The notes under the pieces were generated by a model. That model was not told the origin of the DNA, did not search any database, and saw nothing but the letters and a program-made list of their open reading frames with translations. The position numbers and the translations under genes were made by a program. From CAYOSF01 sp964406605 (GTDB taxonomy: Bacteria; Chloroflexota; Dehalococcoidia; DSTF01; RBG-16-68-14), in assembly GCA_964406605.1 (NCBI GenBank), contig CAYOSF010000011.1, positions 97,550 to 161,549 of the forward strand: DNA of 64,000 nucleotides, given 5' to 3'. This document shows, piece after piece, positions 16,229-24,639 of this stretch. How positions within the stretch are numbered: position 1 is the stretch's first letter; each line of letters opens with the position of its first letter.

Positions 16229-17122
16229 TCACTGGAGGCCGGCGTTCATGCGGGTAGCCATGGTGGATGCGCTCCAGTCCTTGCCTTCCAAGCCGTTGGC
16301 TATAGCGGCGATGAGTTTTTCTCTGAGAACTCCGGCGAGGCTCAGAGGTACCGCCACCTCCTCTGAAGCCTCGAGCATAAGGCGAACATCCTTCAAGCCG
16401 GAGACAAGGTCGAAGCCAACCTCGTCGAAATCGCCATCGAGTATGCGCTTGGCATAGTCTTTCAAAGGTTGCGGGCCGAGCATCGAGGAGACCAGTAGAT
16501 GTGAGAAGTCCCTGTCGATCCCGCTCTTCTCGGTGAACGCGTACACCTCGCCGACTAGTTCTATCGTAACGGCGACCATGAAGTTTAGCGCCAATTTTGC
16601 GCTGTTCGCTGCAGCCTGCCGCCCGCCAGCGTTGAAGACACCACGCGTGTAGCTCTTGATCACGGGTTCCGCTCGGGAGACAGCTGCGGCGTCGCCGGCG
16701 AGAATCGTTAGGAGGCTTCCCTCTTCTGCCACGTCAGGCCTACCGATTACAGGCCCGGCAACGTACTGGCTGCCATGGGCTTGGTGCATGGCAGCCAATT
16801 GCTCGGCAGTTCGAGGTAGGATCGTAGTAGTCCCGATGTGAACGGCGTTGGGGGAAAGGCCAGACAAAAGACCGTCGTCCCCGCCGACAGTGTCCAGGAC
16901 CGAGCTATCATCGAAGAGGCACGATACGACGACGTCGGCGCCCATGGCGGCCTCGCGGGGGGAAGCAGAAGCGCGCGCCCCTGCCTCGACGAGCGGCTGC
17001 ATCTTCGCGGCTGTTCGATTGTAGACCCTCAGCTCAAAACCGGCCTTCAGAATGTTATTGGCGATACCAGAGCCCATCCTGCCCAGACCCAGGAATCCCA
17101 CCTTCTTAACCTGGTCGGCCAT
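16229..17122 (-). CDS. NAD(P)-dependent beta-hydroxyacid dehydrogenase / imine-reductase-like protein
   Basis: 297 residues. An N-terminal Rossmann fold with VGFLGLGRMGSGIANNILKAG binds the dinucleotide, and VYNRT suggests preference for NADP. The substrate motif GPVIGRPDVAEEGSLL and the catalytic-lysine helix AAANSAKLALNFM are those of 3-hydroxyisobutyrate dehydrogenase relatives. The GRPD variant is also seen in imine reductases, so the substrate is open. It lies directly downstream of the TetR gene (33 bases) and upstream of the crotonase-like gene, consistent with a small inducible catabolic operon. Confidence 0.85.
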   Translation of the reverse strand: MADQVKKVGFLGLGRMGSGIANNILKAGFELRVYNRTAAKMQPLVEAGARASASPREAAMGADVVVSCLFDDSSVLDTVGGDDGLLSGLSPNAVHIGTTTILPRTAEQLAAMHQAHGSQYVAGPVIGRPDVAEEGSLLTILAGDAAAVSRAEPVIKSYTRGVFNAGGRQAAANSAKLALNFMVAVTIELVGEVYAFTEKSGIDRDFSHLLVSSMLGPQPLKDYAKRILDGDFDEVGFDLVSGLKDVRLMLEASEEVAVPLSLAGVLREKLIAAIANGLEGKDWSASTMATRMNAGLQ

Positions 17123-17155
17123 CGCTTGAACCTCCTTGCATTGACCTCTCCGGCC

Positions 17156-17836
17156 CTAGACCTCAGTACTTCTTTGCTCCTGGCGCTCACTCGGCGCAAC
17201 TGTGCCGAATAGGCGGAGCGTTGTGAGTGTCTCAATGAGCTGATCGCGTGGCGTACCGCGGCCCTCACCGAGCCACCATCGGAAGGCTGAAATCATCATG
17301 CCGATACTCGCGTGCGCGACGATGTCGGTTCGGATGTCCCCCCGAACAGTGCCGAGCCGTTGGCCCTCTTCGAGCGCCCGCATCAGGCGCGCGGCGAACA
17401 TGCGGGTCACCGGGCGGCCGGCTTCTGTATCGGCGGTCGCGGCCATCATCTGGAACACAACCTCGTTAGCTTCGATGAACGAGGCGATCGCTTCGATTTC
17501 CCTGCGCTCTGCCTCACCACGTTCGAGGTTCGCAGCAGCCGACTGTTCCATATGCATCGCGAGTTGCTCCAACACGCCCTCCACGATCGCGGTGTATAAC
17601 TCCCCTTTGTCGCGGAAGTGGAGATAGAAGGTTCCGTTCGCGACGCCTGCATCCCGGGCGATCCGAGATATGGTTGCTCCAGATAGACCATACTGGGCAA
17701 AGGCCGCGGTCCCTGCTTGGATAATGGCCTGGCGGGTTGCGGCGCGGAGGCGTGCCGGGGCGTGTTCCTCGCGGGGCCGAGATCGCGATCGAGGTGTGCT
17801 GCGAGCGGCTGTGTCGGATACTGAGAGATCTCTCAT
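17156..17836 (-). CDS. TetR-family transcriptional regulator
   Basis: 226 residues. The helix-turn-helix is at residues about 33-75: ATRQAIIQAGTAAFAQYGLS then GATISRIARDAGVANGTFYLHF. The C-terminal ligand domain is unassigned. It is the first gene of an operon with the dehydrogenase and the crotonase-like enzyme. Two perfect 14-base palindromes overlap and precede its start codon (17822-17835 and 17841-17854), so it very likely represses its own operon. If the first palindrome is an operator, an internal start further down may be used. Confidence 0.88.
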   Translation of the reverse strand: MRDLSVSDTAARSTPRSRSRPREEHAPARLRAATRQAIIQAGTAAFAQYGLSGATISRIARDAGVANGTFYLHFRDKGELYTAIVEGVLEQLAMHMEQSAAANLERGEAERREIEAIASFIEANEVVFQMMAATADTEAGRPVTRMFAARLMRALEEGQRLGTVRGDIRTDIVAHASIGMMISAFRWWLGEGRGTPRDQLIETLTTLRLFGTVAPSERQEQRSTEV

Positions 17837-17854
17837 GCGCTGAGGATATCCTCA
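17822..17854. promoter_or_regulatory. Tandem palindromic operators for the TetR regulator
   Basis: TGAGAGATCTCTCA (17822-17835) and TGAGGATATCCTCA (17841-17854) are perfect 14-base palindromes sharing TGAG...CTCA ends, with centres 19 bases apart. They lie across the tetR start and its expected promoter, the classic position for autorepression. Confidence 0.75.
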
Positions 17855-18029
17855 CTTACCTCGCCATGTCAATGCGCTCGTCTCCTCAGGATGTCGTGAG
17901 GGACCAAGAGACTGGTAATCCCCCGGTCCGCAGAGCCTCCTGGCCAAAGCAGCACAGTGTAACCCCTATCCGCCTCCCAGGTCGTATCATTACAGCCAGC
18001 CACTAGGGAGCATCAGAAGGAGACGAAGA

Positions 18030-18497
18030 ATGCGGCAGGAAGCACAACTCCCCGATCACCGGCGGTTCCACGCCCCGCATGCCCACCTGGCTTTTCCGTT
18101 CGGCGAAGACACGTTCGGACGGCTGGCCGAGATGTTCGCCCGCTTCTTCGGTACGCCCAGGTTCATCATTGGTCAATCAGTAGTAGTCCTTGGCTGGATC
18201 GCTCTGAACGCCGCTGTGGTCACCTTGCGATGGGACCCATACCCCTTCATTCTCCTCAACCTCGCCTTCAGCACGCAGGCAGCCTACGCCGCGCCCCTCA
18301 TACTGCTTGCAGAGACCCGCCAGGCCGATCGCGACAAGGCCTGGTCCGATGCCGACTATCGGCACAGAGAAGAGCTCTCCGAAAGAACGCTCACGTTGCT
18401 GCAACAGAACACGGACCTCACCCTCCAAGTCGCTGATCTCACCAGGCAAGTGTGGCAACTGACACAGGAGATTCACAGTCGAGTACTTGCGACCTGA
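18030..18497 (+). CDS. DUF1003-family membrane protein
   Basis: 155 residues with AAGGAGA 9 bases before ATG 18030. Two membrane helices (residues about 46-65 and 72-92) carry the family pattern GQSVVVLGWIALNAAV and WDPYPFILLNLAFSTQAAYAAPLILL, followed by ETRQADRDKAW. The C-terminal half is a charged coiled-coil-like helix. Function is unknown. It stands as a single gene between the TetR operon and the DUF4386-like gene. Confidence 0.88.
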   Translation: MRQEAQLPDHRRFHAPHAHLAFPFGEDTFGRLAEMFARFFGTPRFIIGQSVVVLGWIALNAAVVTLRWDPYPFILLNLAFSTQAAYAAPLILLAETRQADRDKAWSDADYRHREELSERTLTLLQQNTDLTLQVADLTRQVWQLTQEIHSRVLAT

Positions 18498-18900
18498 GAC
18501 CGCCGGCTTTGGCCAACGGGTGCACAAGCGGCCATCGGCCTTACGATGGGCGGCATATGTTGGAACGCCGGCCGGGTGGGCGCCGGGCCGGGCCCGCACC
18601 GATTTGTGATTCAGATCTCGTGCGAGTGCGGCGGCCATTCGTGCTTGGTCCACGTGCTCCCGTGGGCCCGGCTCTTCGACGACGTGTTCGCTCGATCATC
18701 ATCCTGCTCCTTTCTCTAGACATCGATCGTTCGAAACGGTGGCAGCGAAGGCTACTGCCGGGGCCTTGTCGACCACCGTCGGACCATTAGATGCAGGCCT
18801 GAGGCTCCATGATGTAACATGTGGCCGCCATAGAACCGCGCACCCAGTACGCCGCACGAGCCCGCGCAGCCGCGGCTGGATCAGGAATCAGCGAGGACGA
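18498..18900 (+). other. Intergenic stretch, nothing recognised
   Basis: No frame on either strand resembles a known family, and no tRNA or repeat was found. The last 60 bases presumably hold the leader of the DUF4386-like gene; its ATG at 18901 is preceded by CAGCGAGGACGA, a weak ribosome-binding site. Confidence 0.4.
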
Positions 18901-19617
18901 ATGACCACGGAAGATGAGCTCGTAGATCAGACCTGGAACGGCGTTGTCAGGTGGGGAGGGTTGTCGCTTTTCGCGGCTGGAGGGTTGCTCGTCGTATTCA
19001 TTGTTATGGCGTTCATCACGCAACAGACCCTTCCAGTCCCTCCAGAGGAAATGCTCGACGATCCCGCTGTGCCGACCGTTCTCTTCGCGTTGGCTGCGGC
19101 CGGTGAGCTGCTTCTGATGCCCGGCGTCCTGGGCCTCTATTTCTCCCTCAAGCGCGTCGACACCACGCGTATGGTCATGGCGGCGGCGTTGTGGCTCGTG
19201 GCGGTCGCGATGTTCCTGGTCTCACGTGGGCTCATCATCTCTCTCGCGCGAATCAGCGGCAGCTACCAGGACGCAACCGACCCGGCGTTGAAAGCGGCAT
19301 ATCTTGCGTCGGCGGAGTCCGCTATCGAGGCGCAGAATATCTACGCGATGATGGGACTTGTCCTGCTCTCTCTGGCGTCGATCATCATCGGTTCGGTCAT
19401 GCTGAAGGGCGTGTTCGACAGGCGCCTCGCGTACCTGGTGATGGCCGCCGGGATCGTGAGCCTCCCCGCTTCGTTCGAAGTTGTCGCGGGCATCCCGGTC
19501 GTGATTGCGTTCGTCGGATTGGTGTTGGGTGCCGTGTGGCAGCTCGTCGTTGGTGCGAAGCTCTTCAGCCTTGGTGGAGGAGTAACGCCATCCAGACGGC
19601 GAGTCACGCCGGAGTAG
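18901..19617 (+). CDS. DUF4386-like multi-pass membrane protein
   Basis: 238 residues from ATG 18901, with six predicted membrane helices (starting near residues 18, 53, 84, 132, 165 and 190). The spacing, including LMPGVLGLYFSLK and IGSVMLKGVFDRRLAYLVMAAGI, resembles DUF4386-type proteins. No catalytic motif is visible and the function is unknown. Longer frames upstream (18739) have no supporting ribosome-binding site and an unlikely N-terminus. Confidence 0.75.
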   Translation: MTTEDELVDQTWNGVVRWGGLSLFAAGGLLVVFIVMAFITQQTLPVPPEEMLDDPAVPTVLFALAAAGELLLMPGVLGLYFSLKRVDTTRMVMAAALWLVAVAMFLVSRGLIISLARISGSYQDATDPALKAAYLASAESAIEAQNIYAMMGLVLLSLASIIIGSVMLKGVFDRRLAYLVMAAGIVSLPASFEVVAGIPVVIAFVGLVLGAVWQLVVGAKLFSLGGGVTPSRRRVTPE

Positions 19618-19649
19618 CCTCCGGACACTGGCCGTCCGTCAACCCCAGG

Positions 19650-19948
19650 ACGGAGCCTCCGTCTGAGGGCCAACGCGAGCACCTGCTACACCAGATGCTG
19701 TCGGTGGTCCGAGACGCTGAGAGCGAGTGGTACTACCGCAGGCTTGTCGCGTCCGTCCCTAAGGACACCCTCTTGGAGGCACTGAGTCCGGTGAAGCGAA
19801 GCCGTTCACGAGGGCGAGATTCGAAAGTCCACGGGGCGCCCTGTTCGTTGCCATTGTGAAGCAGGCATGTGCCGACCGAGGCGTCCCGCTACTTCTGCGG
19901 CAGCCGACGTTGGACAGCGTCGGACCACAGCGCGACTTCCGCGTGTGA
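19650..19948 (+). pseudogene. Frameshifted coding remnant, family not recognised
   Basis: Three plus-strand frames in succession look protein-like: LLHQMLSVVRDAESEWYYRR then LVASVPKDTLLEALSPVK, then EAVHEGEIRKS, then GALFVAIVKQACADRGVPL ending TGA at 19948. Joined with two frameshifts they give a helical protein whose end resembles DNA-replication or plasmid-type small proteins, but I cannot name a family. It may be a decayed gene or a sequence with indel errors. The intergenic remainder to 20058 shows nothing. Confidence 0.4.
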
Positions 19949-20058
19949 TCCTGATTGTGCGTGATCGATTGGCCACGGAATCAGCCGCTGGTATCTGGGA
20001 CTGACCCATAGGGCGCGATTCCGCGCACTAGCGGCCGCTCAACAACACCCAGGCTATC

Positions 20059-22179
20059 CTATACCGCTATACGAAGCCCCATCTCATCCGTCGGCAATTC
20101 TCTCTGAGTCACGCGAGGTCCCTCTCGGTCCCAGCCATGCAACTCGACGTAGACCGCGCGGCCGGTCCCGACGGGACGGAGCTTGCGTTGGAGCAGCGCA
20201 CCAAGGCGAGAATCGTGGGTCGAAACAACAATCTGGCGGCTCTCCCTAATCCTCCGGAGCAAGTCGACTAGCCCTAGCAGGTTGATGTCATCAAGGCTCT
20301 GCATCGGATCGTCGAGCATGACGCATCGCAGCGGCAAGCGCGGCGTGCCGAGATTCAGAGTCAAGAAGATTGAGGCGGCCAAGGCATTGACTTGTGAGCT
20401 GGAGAGCATCTTCTCCGGTACTTCCGTGGCTTTGCCGCCAATTGTGTCTTCGAGCCTGGCACTGACACGCCCTCGCCCGTACCACATCCTGGACATCAGC
20501 CTCACTTCCTGGAAGGAAGGATGGGGGTCAATGGCCGAATAGACGCGCCGCAGCAGTGGGTCGATGCGGCTTAGCTGCTCCTCCACAACCTCAGCACTGG
20601 CGCCTGTGAGCGCCTCCCAAATCTCATTGGCAATCTTGCTGGTGGCTTCCCTTTGGGCAACAGTCTCTTCATTCTCACGGACCTGCCTTCTCATCTGTTC
20701 GATTTGTTGCTGGTACTCGCCCAATCGTCTACTTTCGCCCATCTCCGCCAGCTCCAGGGCCAGTCGCTCACCTTTGGCTATCAAATCCTCAAGCACAGAC
20801 ACCGTGGCAGTCACGTCAGATATGAGCCGGTCCAGCGCAGAGCGCTCTGCATCGGCAGGAAGCCCCAGTTCCTCGATGCGGTGCCTCTCCTCTGCCTTTC
20901 GGGCGCTCCAATCGCGCGCGAGCTGTTGAAGTTCATTCACGCGCGAGGCCGCATAGGACCTCCGCGTCCCGATCGTTTCCAGAGATTTCGCGAGGTCGCC
21001 AACGTCGAGACTCGCTTTTTCTTCTTCAAATCTCTCAGCCTGTGCCAGCTGGAGCAAGTGCCTTCGCGTATTCTCAACATCGTGCTCTTGCTGGCAAACG
21101 GGGCAGCGCTCGCCGAGGTGTCTGAGTGCAAGCTCGGCCAGCGAACGAAGCTCGGCTGCCGCTTCCCGCAGCTCCACTTGTTGCCGGCGCCTTTCGGCGG
21201 CCCGCGATTCCGCGTCGCGTAGCGCTGCCCGGGCCACATCGGCTTCTCGGTCAAGCTGACCCAGTTCGCCCTGCGCTGATTCCAATTCAGCGATTCCGGG
21301 CGGGGGTTGCTCTTCTATTTCTGCGGCCAGCGTGCGCGTCAAGTGCAGTCGCCGGTCGGACGACCTCGCTAAGTACTGGAGCTGCCTAACGGCCGTGTCG
21401 ATTTCAGTCGGCGCGTTGACTGCGGTACAAGTCGGCACCTGCTCTACAGAGGCTAGGTGCTTCATAGCCTCCGACCACCACGCGGCCCAACCTCTCTCGA
21501 ACTCCTGTCGACGCTTGTCATCAATCGGACTTAGGCCAGCGGCCGCTGTCTCCAGGCTGCCCAAGGTGTCACGCACGCTCTGTACATCTGCGATGAGCTT
21601 GTTGGTGACTTCCTTCCATTGTTTTCTCGCCGTATCAAGTCTTGCCTGGAGTTCCGCCACCCGGCCGGCGCCGACCAGTTCGCTGATGGCTTCGAAGCGG
21701 GAGTGTTGGTCGTCACTATCAACAAACTCACGAACTCTGTCCTGCTGGAGGTAGACGCTTCTGGTTATGGCCTCGACCAACGACGTGTCTGATTCGTCAG
21801 ATGGGCGCGCATAGGTCCAGAGGAGGTCCGCGAGCTTGGAGCGAGCACGAGCTCCTCGCAGGCTGTCCTCCCCCGCATCGAGGAGAACGTGCTGGTCGGT
21901 GCCATCGAAGCGTCGGACAATCCTTATTTCGGACCCATCAGCATCTCGCAATTCCAATGAGACGCGAGCCTCCCCACTGTCGGAGTACAGAGACACCAGA
22001 TGCTCGTCTCCGCCAATTCGAGGCACGTTCCCGGCCAAAGCCCAGAGAATGGCATCGAATATGCTGGTCTTACCCTGGCCGTTCGCCCCGCTGATGATTA
22101 TCGCGTCGGCGTCAAGGTCTAGGTCTTCAGCGCCAGCGAATGCTCTGAAGCCAGCTAGCTCAAGTCGGACTAGCCTCAT
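20059..22179 (-). CDS. SbcC/SMC-like ABC ATPase with zinc hook (third gene of SIR2 operon)
   Basis: 706 residues. Walker A GANGQGKT is at 31-38, followed by long coiled coils broken near residue 356 by CPVC of a Rad50-type zinc hook (GERCPVCQQEH). The C-terminal ATPase half has the signature LSSSQVNALAASIFL (about 590), Walker B CVMLDDPMQSLDD (about 615) and the H-loop VVSTHD. It is shorter than SbcC (about 1000 residues), and no SbcD nuclease is present. Its ATG overlaps the stop of the middle gene (ATGA at 22179-22176). It probably senses or acts on DNA ends or structures and controls the SIR2 partner. That role is inferred from similar ABC-ATPase three-component conflict systems. Confidence 0.85.
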   Translation of the reverse strand: MRLVRLELAGFRAFAGAEDLDLDADAIIISGANGQGKTSIFDAILWALAGNVPRIGGDEHLVSLYSDSGEARVSLELRDADGSEIRIVRRFDGTDQHVLLDAGEDSLRGARARSKLADLLWTYARPSDESDTSLVEAITRSVYLQQDRVREFVDSDDQHSRFEAISELVGAGRVAELQARLDTARKQWKEVTNKLIADVQSVRDTLGSLETAAAGLSPIDDKRRQEFERGWAAWWSEAMKHLASVEQVPTCTAVNAPTEIDTAVRQLQYLARSSDRRLHLTRTLAAEIEEQPPPGIAELESAQGELGQLDREADVARAALRDAESRAAERRRQQVELREAAAELRSLAELALRHLGERCPVCQQEHDVENTRRHLLQLAQAERFEEEKASLDVGDLAKSLETIGTRRSYAASRVNELQQLARDWSARKAEERHRIEELGLPADAERSALDRLISDVTATVSVLEDLIAKGERLALELAEMGESRRLGEYQQQIEQMRRQVRENEETVAQREATSKIANEIWEALTGASAEVVEEQLSRIDPLLRRVYSAIDPHPSFQEVRLMSRMWYGRGRVSARLEDTIGGKATEVPEKMLSSSQVNALAASIFLTLNLGTPRLPLRCVMLDDPMQSLDDINLLGLVDLLRRIRESRQIVVSTHDSRLGALLQRKLRPVGTGRAVYVELHGWDREGPRVTQRELPTDEMGLRIAV

Positions 22180-22778
22180 TGACCAGCACCATGCTTGTAC
22201 AGTTCTTCCACGAGCGGGCGTTCCTCCAAGAACGCGGCGAGCAGAATGCGCACGTCAGCTTCATCGACCCCCTTGTTGGCAAGTAGCTCCGGCAGCATCT
22301 CAAGAGCCGGAGTCCACTCCCTCGTGACAGCCTCCTTGATTGGCAGTAGCGGAAGCAGAACGCGTTCGATATCCGCAAGCGCTTCCACATCGCTCGAGCT
22401 GGCAACGAGCTTGCGTACGCGCCTGGTGTCGTACCTTATGGCCATCGCACTCTCGCCTGCGCCTATGCCCGGGGTCAACAAGACAAGGTAGCCTTCCCAG
22501 GCCTTCGGCTCACCACGGTTGATGTGCTGGGAAATGAACTCGACGAACACCTCTTGGGCATCGAGCCAGCCAGAGTCCAGGTCACGCCAGGTTTCGTATG
22601 CGACCACCGCAACCAGTCCATACGGGTCTTCAAATAGCCTGGCCCGCTCTGATGGCCAGCGCGGGTCTTGCTTCCTGAACGCCACCTCCTCAGAGACCTG
22701 CGTGTAGCCTCCGTCCGCTAGAACGTCACGGGCCTTCGCCATCAGGCTGGTGACGGTGAGTGCTCCGCGCTCAGCCAT
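22176..22778 (-). CDS. Middle protein of SIR2/ATPase operon, family not recognised
   Basis: 200 residues, mixed alpha/beta at the N-terminus (about residues 20-115, with LVAVVAYETWRDLDSGW and KAWEGYLVLLTPG) and helical at the C-terminus (ALADIERVLLPLLPIKEAV, ADVRILLAAFLEERPLVEELY). No catalytic motif or membrane segment is seen. It overlaps the SIR2 gene by 8 bases and the ATPase by 4, so all three are made together. Position and size fit the middle component of ABC three-component systems, which bridges effector and ATPase. I could not confirm the family by search. Confidence 0.8.
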   Translation of the reverse strand: MAERGALTVTSLMAKARDVLADGGYTQVSEEVAFRKQDPRWPSERARLFEDPYGLVAVVAYETWRDLDSGWLDAQEVFVEFISQHINRGEPKAWEGYLVLLTPGIGAGESAMAIRYDTRRVRKLVASSSDVEALADIERVLLPLLPIKEAVTREWTPALEMLPELLANKGVDEADVRILLAAFLEERPLVEELYKHGAGQ

Positions 22779-24177
22779 GCTGAAGCATCTCCTTCACCAG
22801 CGCCGGCTCCTTTCTCAGATCCTGTATCCAGACAAGCTTCAGGCGTTCTGCTGGCCCGATTACGTCGTTGTCGTCCCTCTCACCAGCGATAGATGAGGGC
22901 GGACTGGGCTCGTCAGCTGGCTTTGCCGCACGGAGCCCAGCCACGACGGCGTACTCTGGCTTGGGTGAGTGTCCTACCCAGAAGCGTCGTTTGGTCGCAA
23001 TATCATCCTCAAGTCCGTACCACCCACGCCATCCACGACCGGATGCTACGACGATAGCCCCGAGGCACGTGGGGCCATCACGGAATTCCACAATTCCATC
23101 CTGCAGCAGAATAGCCTCACTGTTCGAGACTCGGCACACTAGCGCAATGGCAAGCAGCAGGTCCGCCAACAAATGGCGATCCACGGCACCTCGTGGAAGG
23201 TAGCTGCCGTCATCGACAGTCCATCGCGCTCGCAACGCCCCTAGGAATAGCAGGCCCTTTCCAGTGATCTCATCAAGGAGACTTGAGATGTCCTCGTCCT
23301 CGAATCCCTCCTCAGCCATCATCTCGCCGCATGCTGCCTCTATCTCGGCGCGGTGTTCTACTAGGAGACGATTCGCGAGGTGAGACATGAACTCGCCCCA
23401 GCCCATCTTTATGTAGTGGCAGTCGTCGACCACCAATGCGGCAGCAAGAGGAGAAGATGCCTTCTCACCAGGGTCCACTTGAAACACGTCTGGGCCAGGC
23501 AACACTTCTCTCACGGACTTCGCTGTTTCGACGAGCACCTTGGTCTCTTGACCGAGGCCCACAAAGACCGCCTTGGGGGCGGTCAGAACCCGCCTCGCCA
23601 AGACTTCTTCCCACCTACCTCGCCACGCCTCTTGGAGAGCCATCGTGGTCAGAATCCACTTCGCTGGGTCAGCGGTAGCATTCCGGTGCAGGTACACCAC
23701 GTTGACGACGCCCAACTCGTCGCAGTCCTCTGGTCTAGAGATAACGCGGATTCCGTCATCTTCTGCGCATATCTCAACGATGGCTGAGTGAAGTGCTAGG
23801 TCGAAGTTCAGCGTCACTACTGACCAGATTGCCCGTTCGCGCAGCATGGCCGCCGCAAGGAGGTAACCCTCGTTCGCTCGAGCCTTGAGGAATCGCTGCG
23901 GGCCGAGCTTCTTGACTAGCGGCACCTGGTCTCCGCAAACACGCACAGTGGTATCAGCTAACAGGGCTAGGTCCTCTGGGTCTGGGCAGTCGCCGTCCCT
24001 GAGTCGGTTGTCGTTGACGAGCCCTTCGTGGGCTTCCCGAGCCAGGTCTCGAGTGAGGGGAAGATTGGTTGGTGCCTCCGTAGAACAGCCGGCACCAACA
24101 AGAAGCGTGATCTTGCCCCCACCGGGATCGGCCACAGCCGCAAGTAGCTCGCTTGGGACTATTGACCCGCTCACCAA
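22771..24177 (-). CDS. SIR2-like protein, candidate NAD-consuming effector
   Basis: 468 residues. The N-terminal half is a SIR2-like Rossmann domain: LLVGAGCST (25-33, the NAD-binding GAG...S), TLNFD (122-126, conserved Asn and Asp), VVYLHRN with candidate catalytic His164, and later FVGLG and VFQVDPG. The C-terminal 200 residues match no family I recognise and may dock to the middle protein. SIR2 domains in phage-defence systems deplete NAD. The start is TTG 24177 or GTG 24174, with GGAG 6-9 bases upstream. It is the first gene of the operon. In place of a deacetylase zinc-Cys4 module, no such cysteine pattern is present. Confidence 0.83.
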   Translation of the reverse strand: MVSGSIVPSELLAAVADPGGGKITLLVGAGCSTEAPTNLPLTRDLAREAHEGLVNDNRLRDGDCPDPEDLALLADTTVRVCGDQVPLVKKLGPQRFLKARANEGYLLAAAMLRERAIWSVVTLNFDLALHSAIVEICAEDDGIRVISRPEDCDELGVVNVVYLHRNATADPAKWILTTMALQEAWRGRWEEVLARRVLTAPKAVFVGLGQETKVLVETAKSVREVLPGPDVFQVDPGEKASSPLAAALVVDDCHYIKMGWGEFMSHLANRLLVEHRAEIEAACGEMMAEEGFEDEDISSLLDEITGKGLLFLGALRARWTVDDGSYLPRGAVDRHLLADLLLAIALVCRVSNSEAILLQDGIVEFRDGPTCLGAIVVASGRGWRGWYGLEDDIATKRRFWVGHSPKPEYAVVAGLRAAKPADEPSPPSSIAGERDDNDVIGPAERLKLVWIQDLRKEPALVKEMLQHG

Positions 24178-24514
24178 TGCCGTCTCCTACCAGTCTCGAT
24201 TGCTCATTCTACTGGGTTTTGCCCAACCTCGCGACCTGATGAAGCGGAGCGACCGCTCATCCCCGGCCCAGTACCCGGACCTTGAACCGACGACGCATCT
24301 ATCATAGGGGCGTTCAGAAGCACAGCCGCAAGAAGGGGTGCCGAGCTACCCGTTGAATCTCGAACAGCGCAGGAAAGGTCTCGAGTCGTCAACCTCACGC
24401 TCGCGAAACACGTTGCTCGTCTACGCGTTTGCCCGCCTGTCAAGACAGAATCCCCTGGTCGGCAAGAGTCGGGGTGTTCGCCCGAGATGGACGGGGACCC
24501 CCCAAGGGGCACAC
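24178..24514 (+). other. Intergenic stretch with outward promoters
   Basis: On the minus strand a possible -10 (TAGAAT) sits about 35 bases before the SIR2 start, preceded by an inverted TGGGcaaaaCCCA. Nothing coding is recognisable on either strand. Confidence 0.35.
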
Positions 24515-24582
24515 GGTGAGCAGCGGAGTAGTCACACGACCCGGGGGACAAGGAGCCCCCCTGAGCTGATCCGTTGCTCACC
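24515..24582 (+). promoter_or_regulatory. Long stem-loop upstream of the DUF2332 gene
   Basis: GGTGAGCAGCGGA (24515-24527) can pair with TCCGTTGCTCACC (24570-24582) in 13 positions, one a G-U wobble in RNA. The 42 bases between contain a second stem, GGGGG (24543-24547) with CCCCC (24555-24559). The element ends 57 bases before the DUF2332 start codon. It has no T-tract and does not match a riboswitch class I recognise; it may be a structured leader RNA or just an inverted repeat. Confidence 0.45.
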
Positions 24583-24639
24583 TCCTGATGTAGAATAGGG
24601 CTGCCGTGGAGCCACGCATCCAGCACGCCCTAGGGTCTG

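Noticed and set aside
24515..24582. T-box or known riboswitch
   Set aside because: None of the conserved T-box or other riboswitch sequence motifs I know is present; kept only as an unassigned stem-loop.
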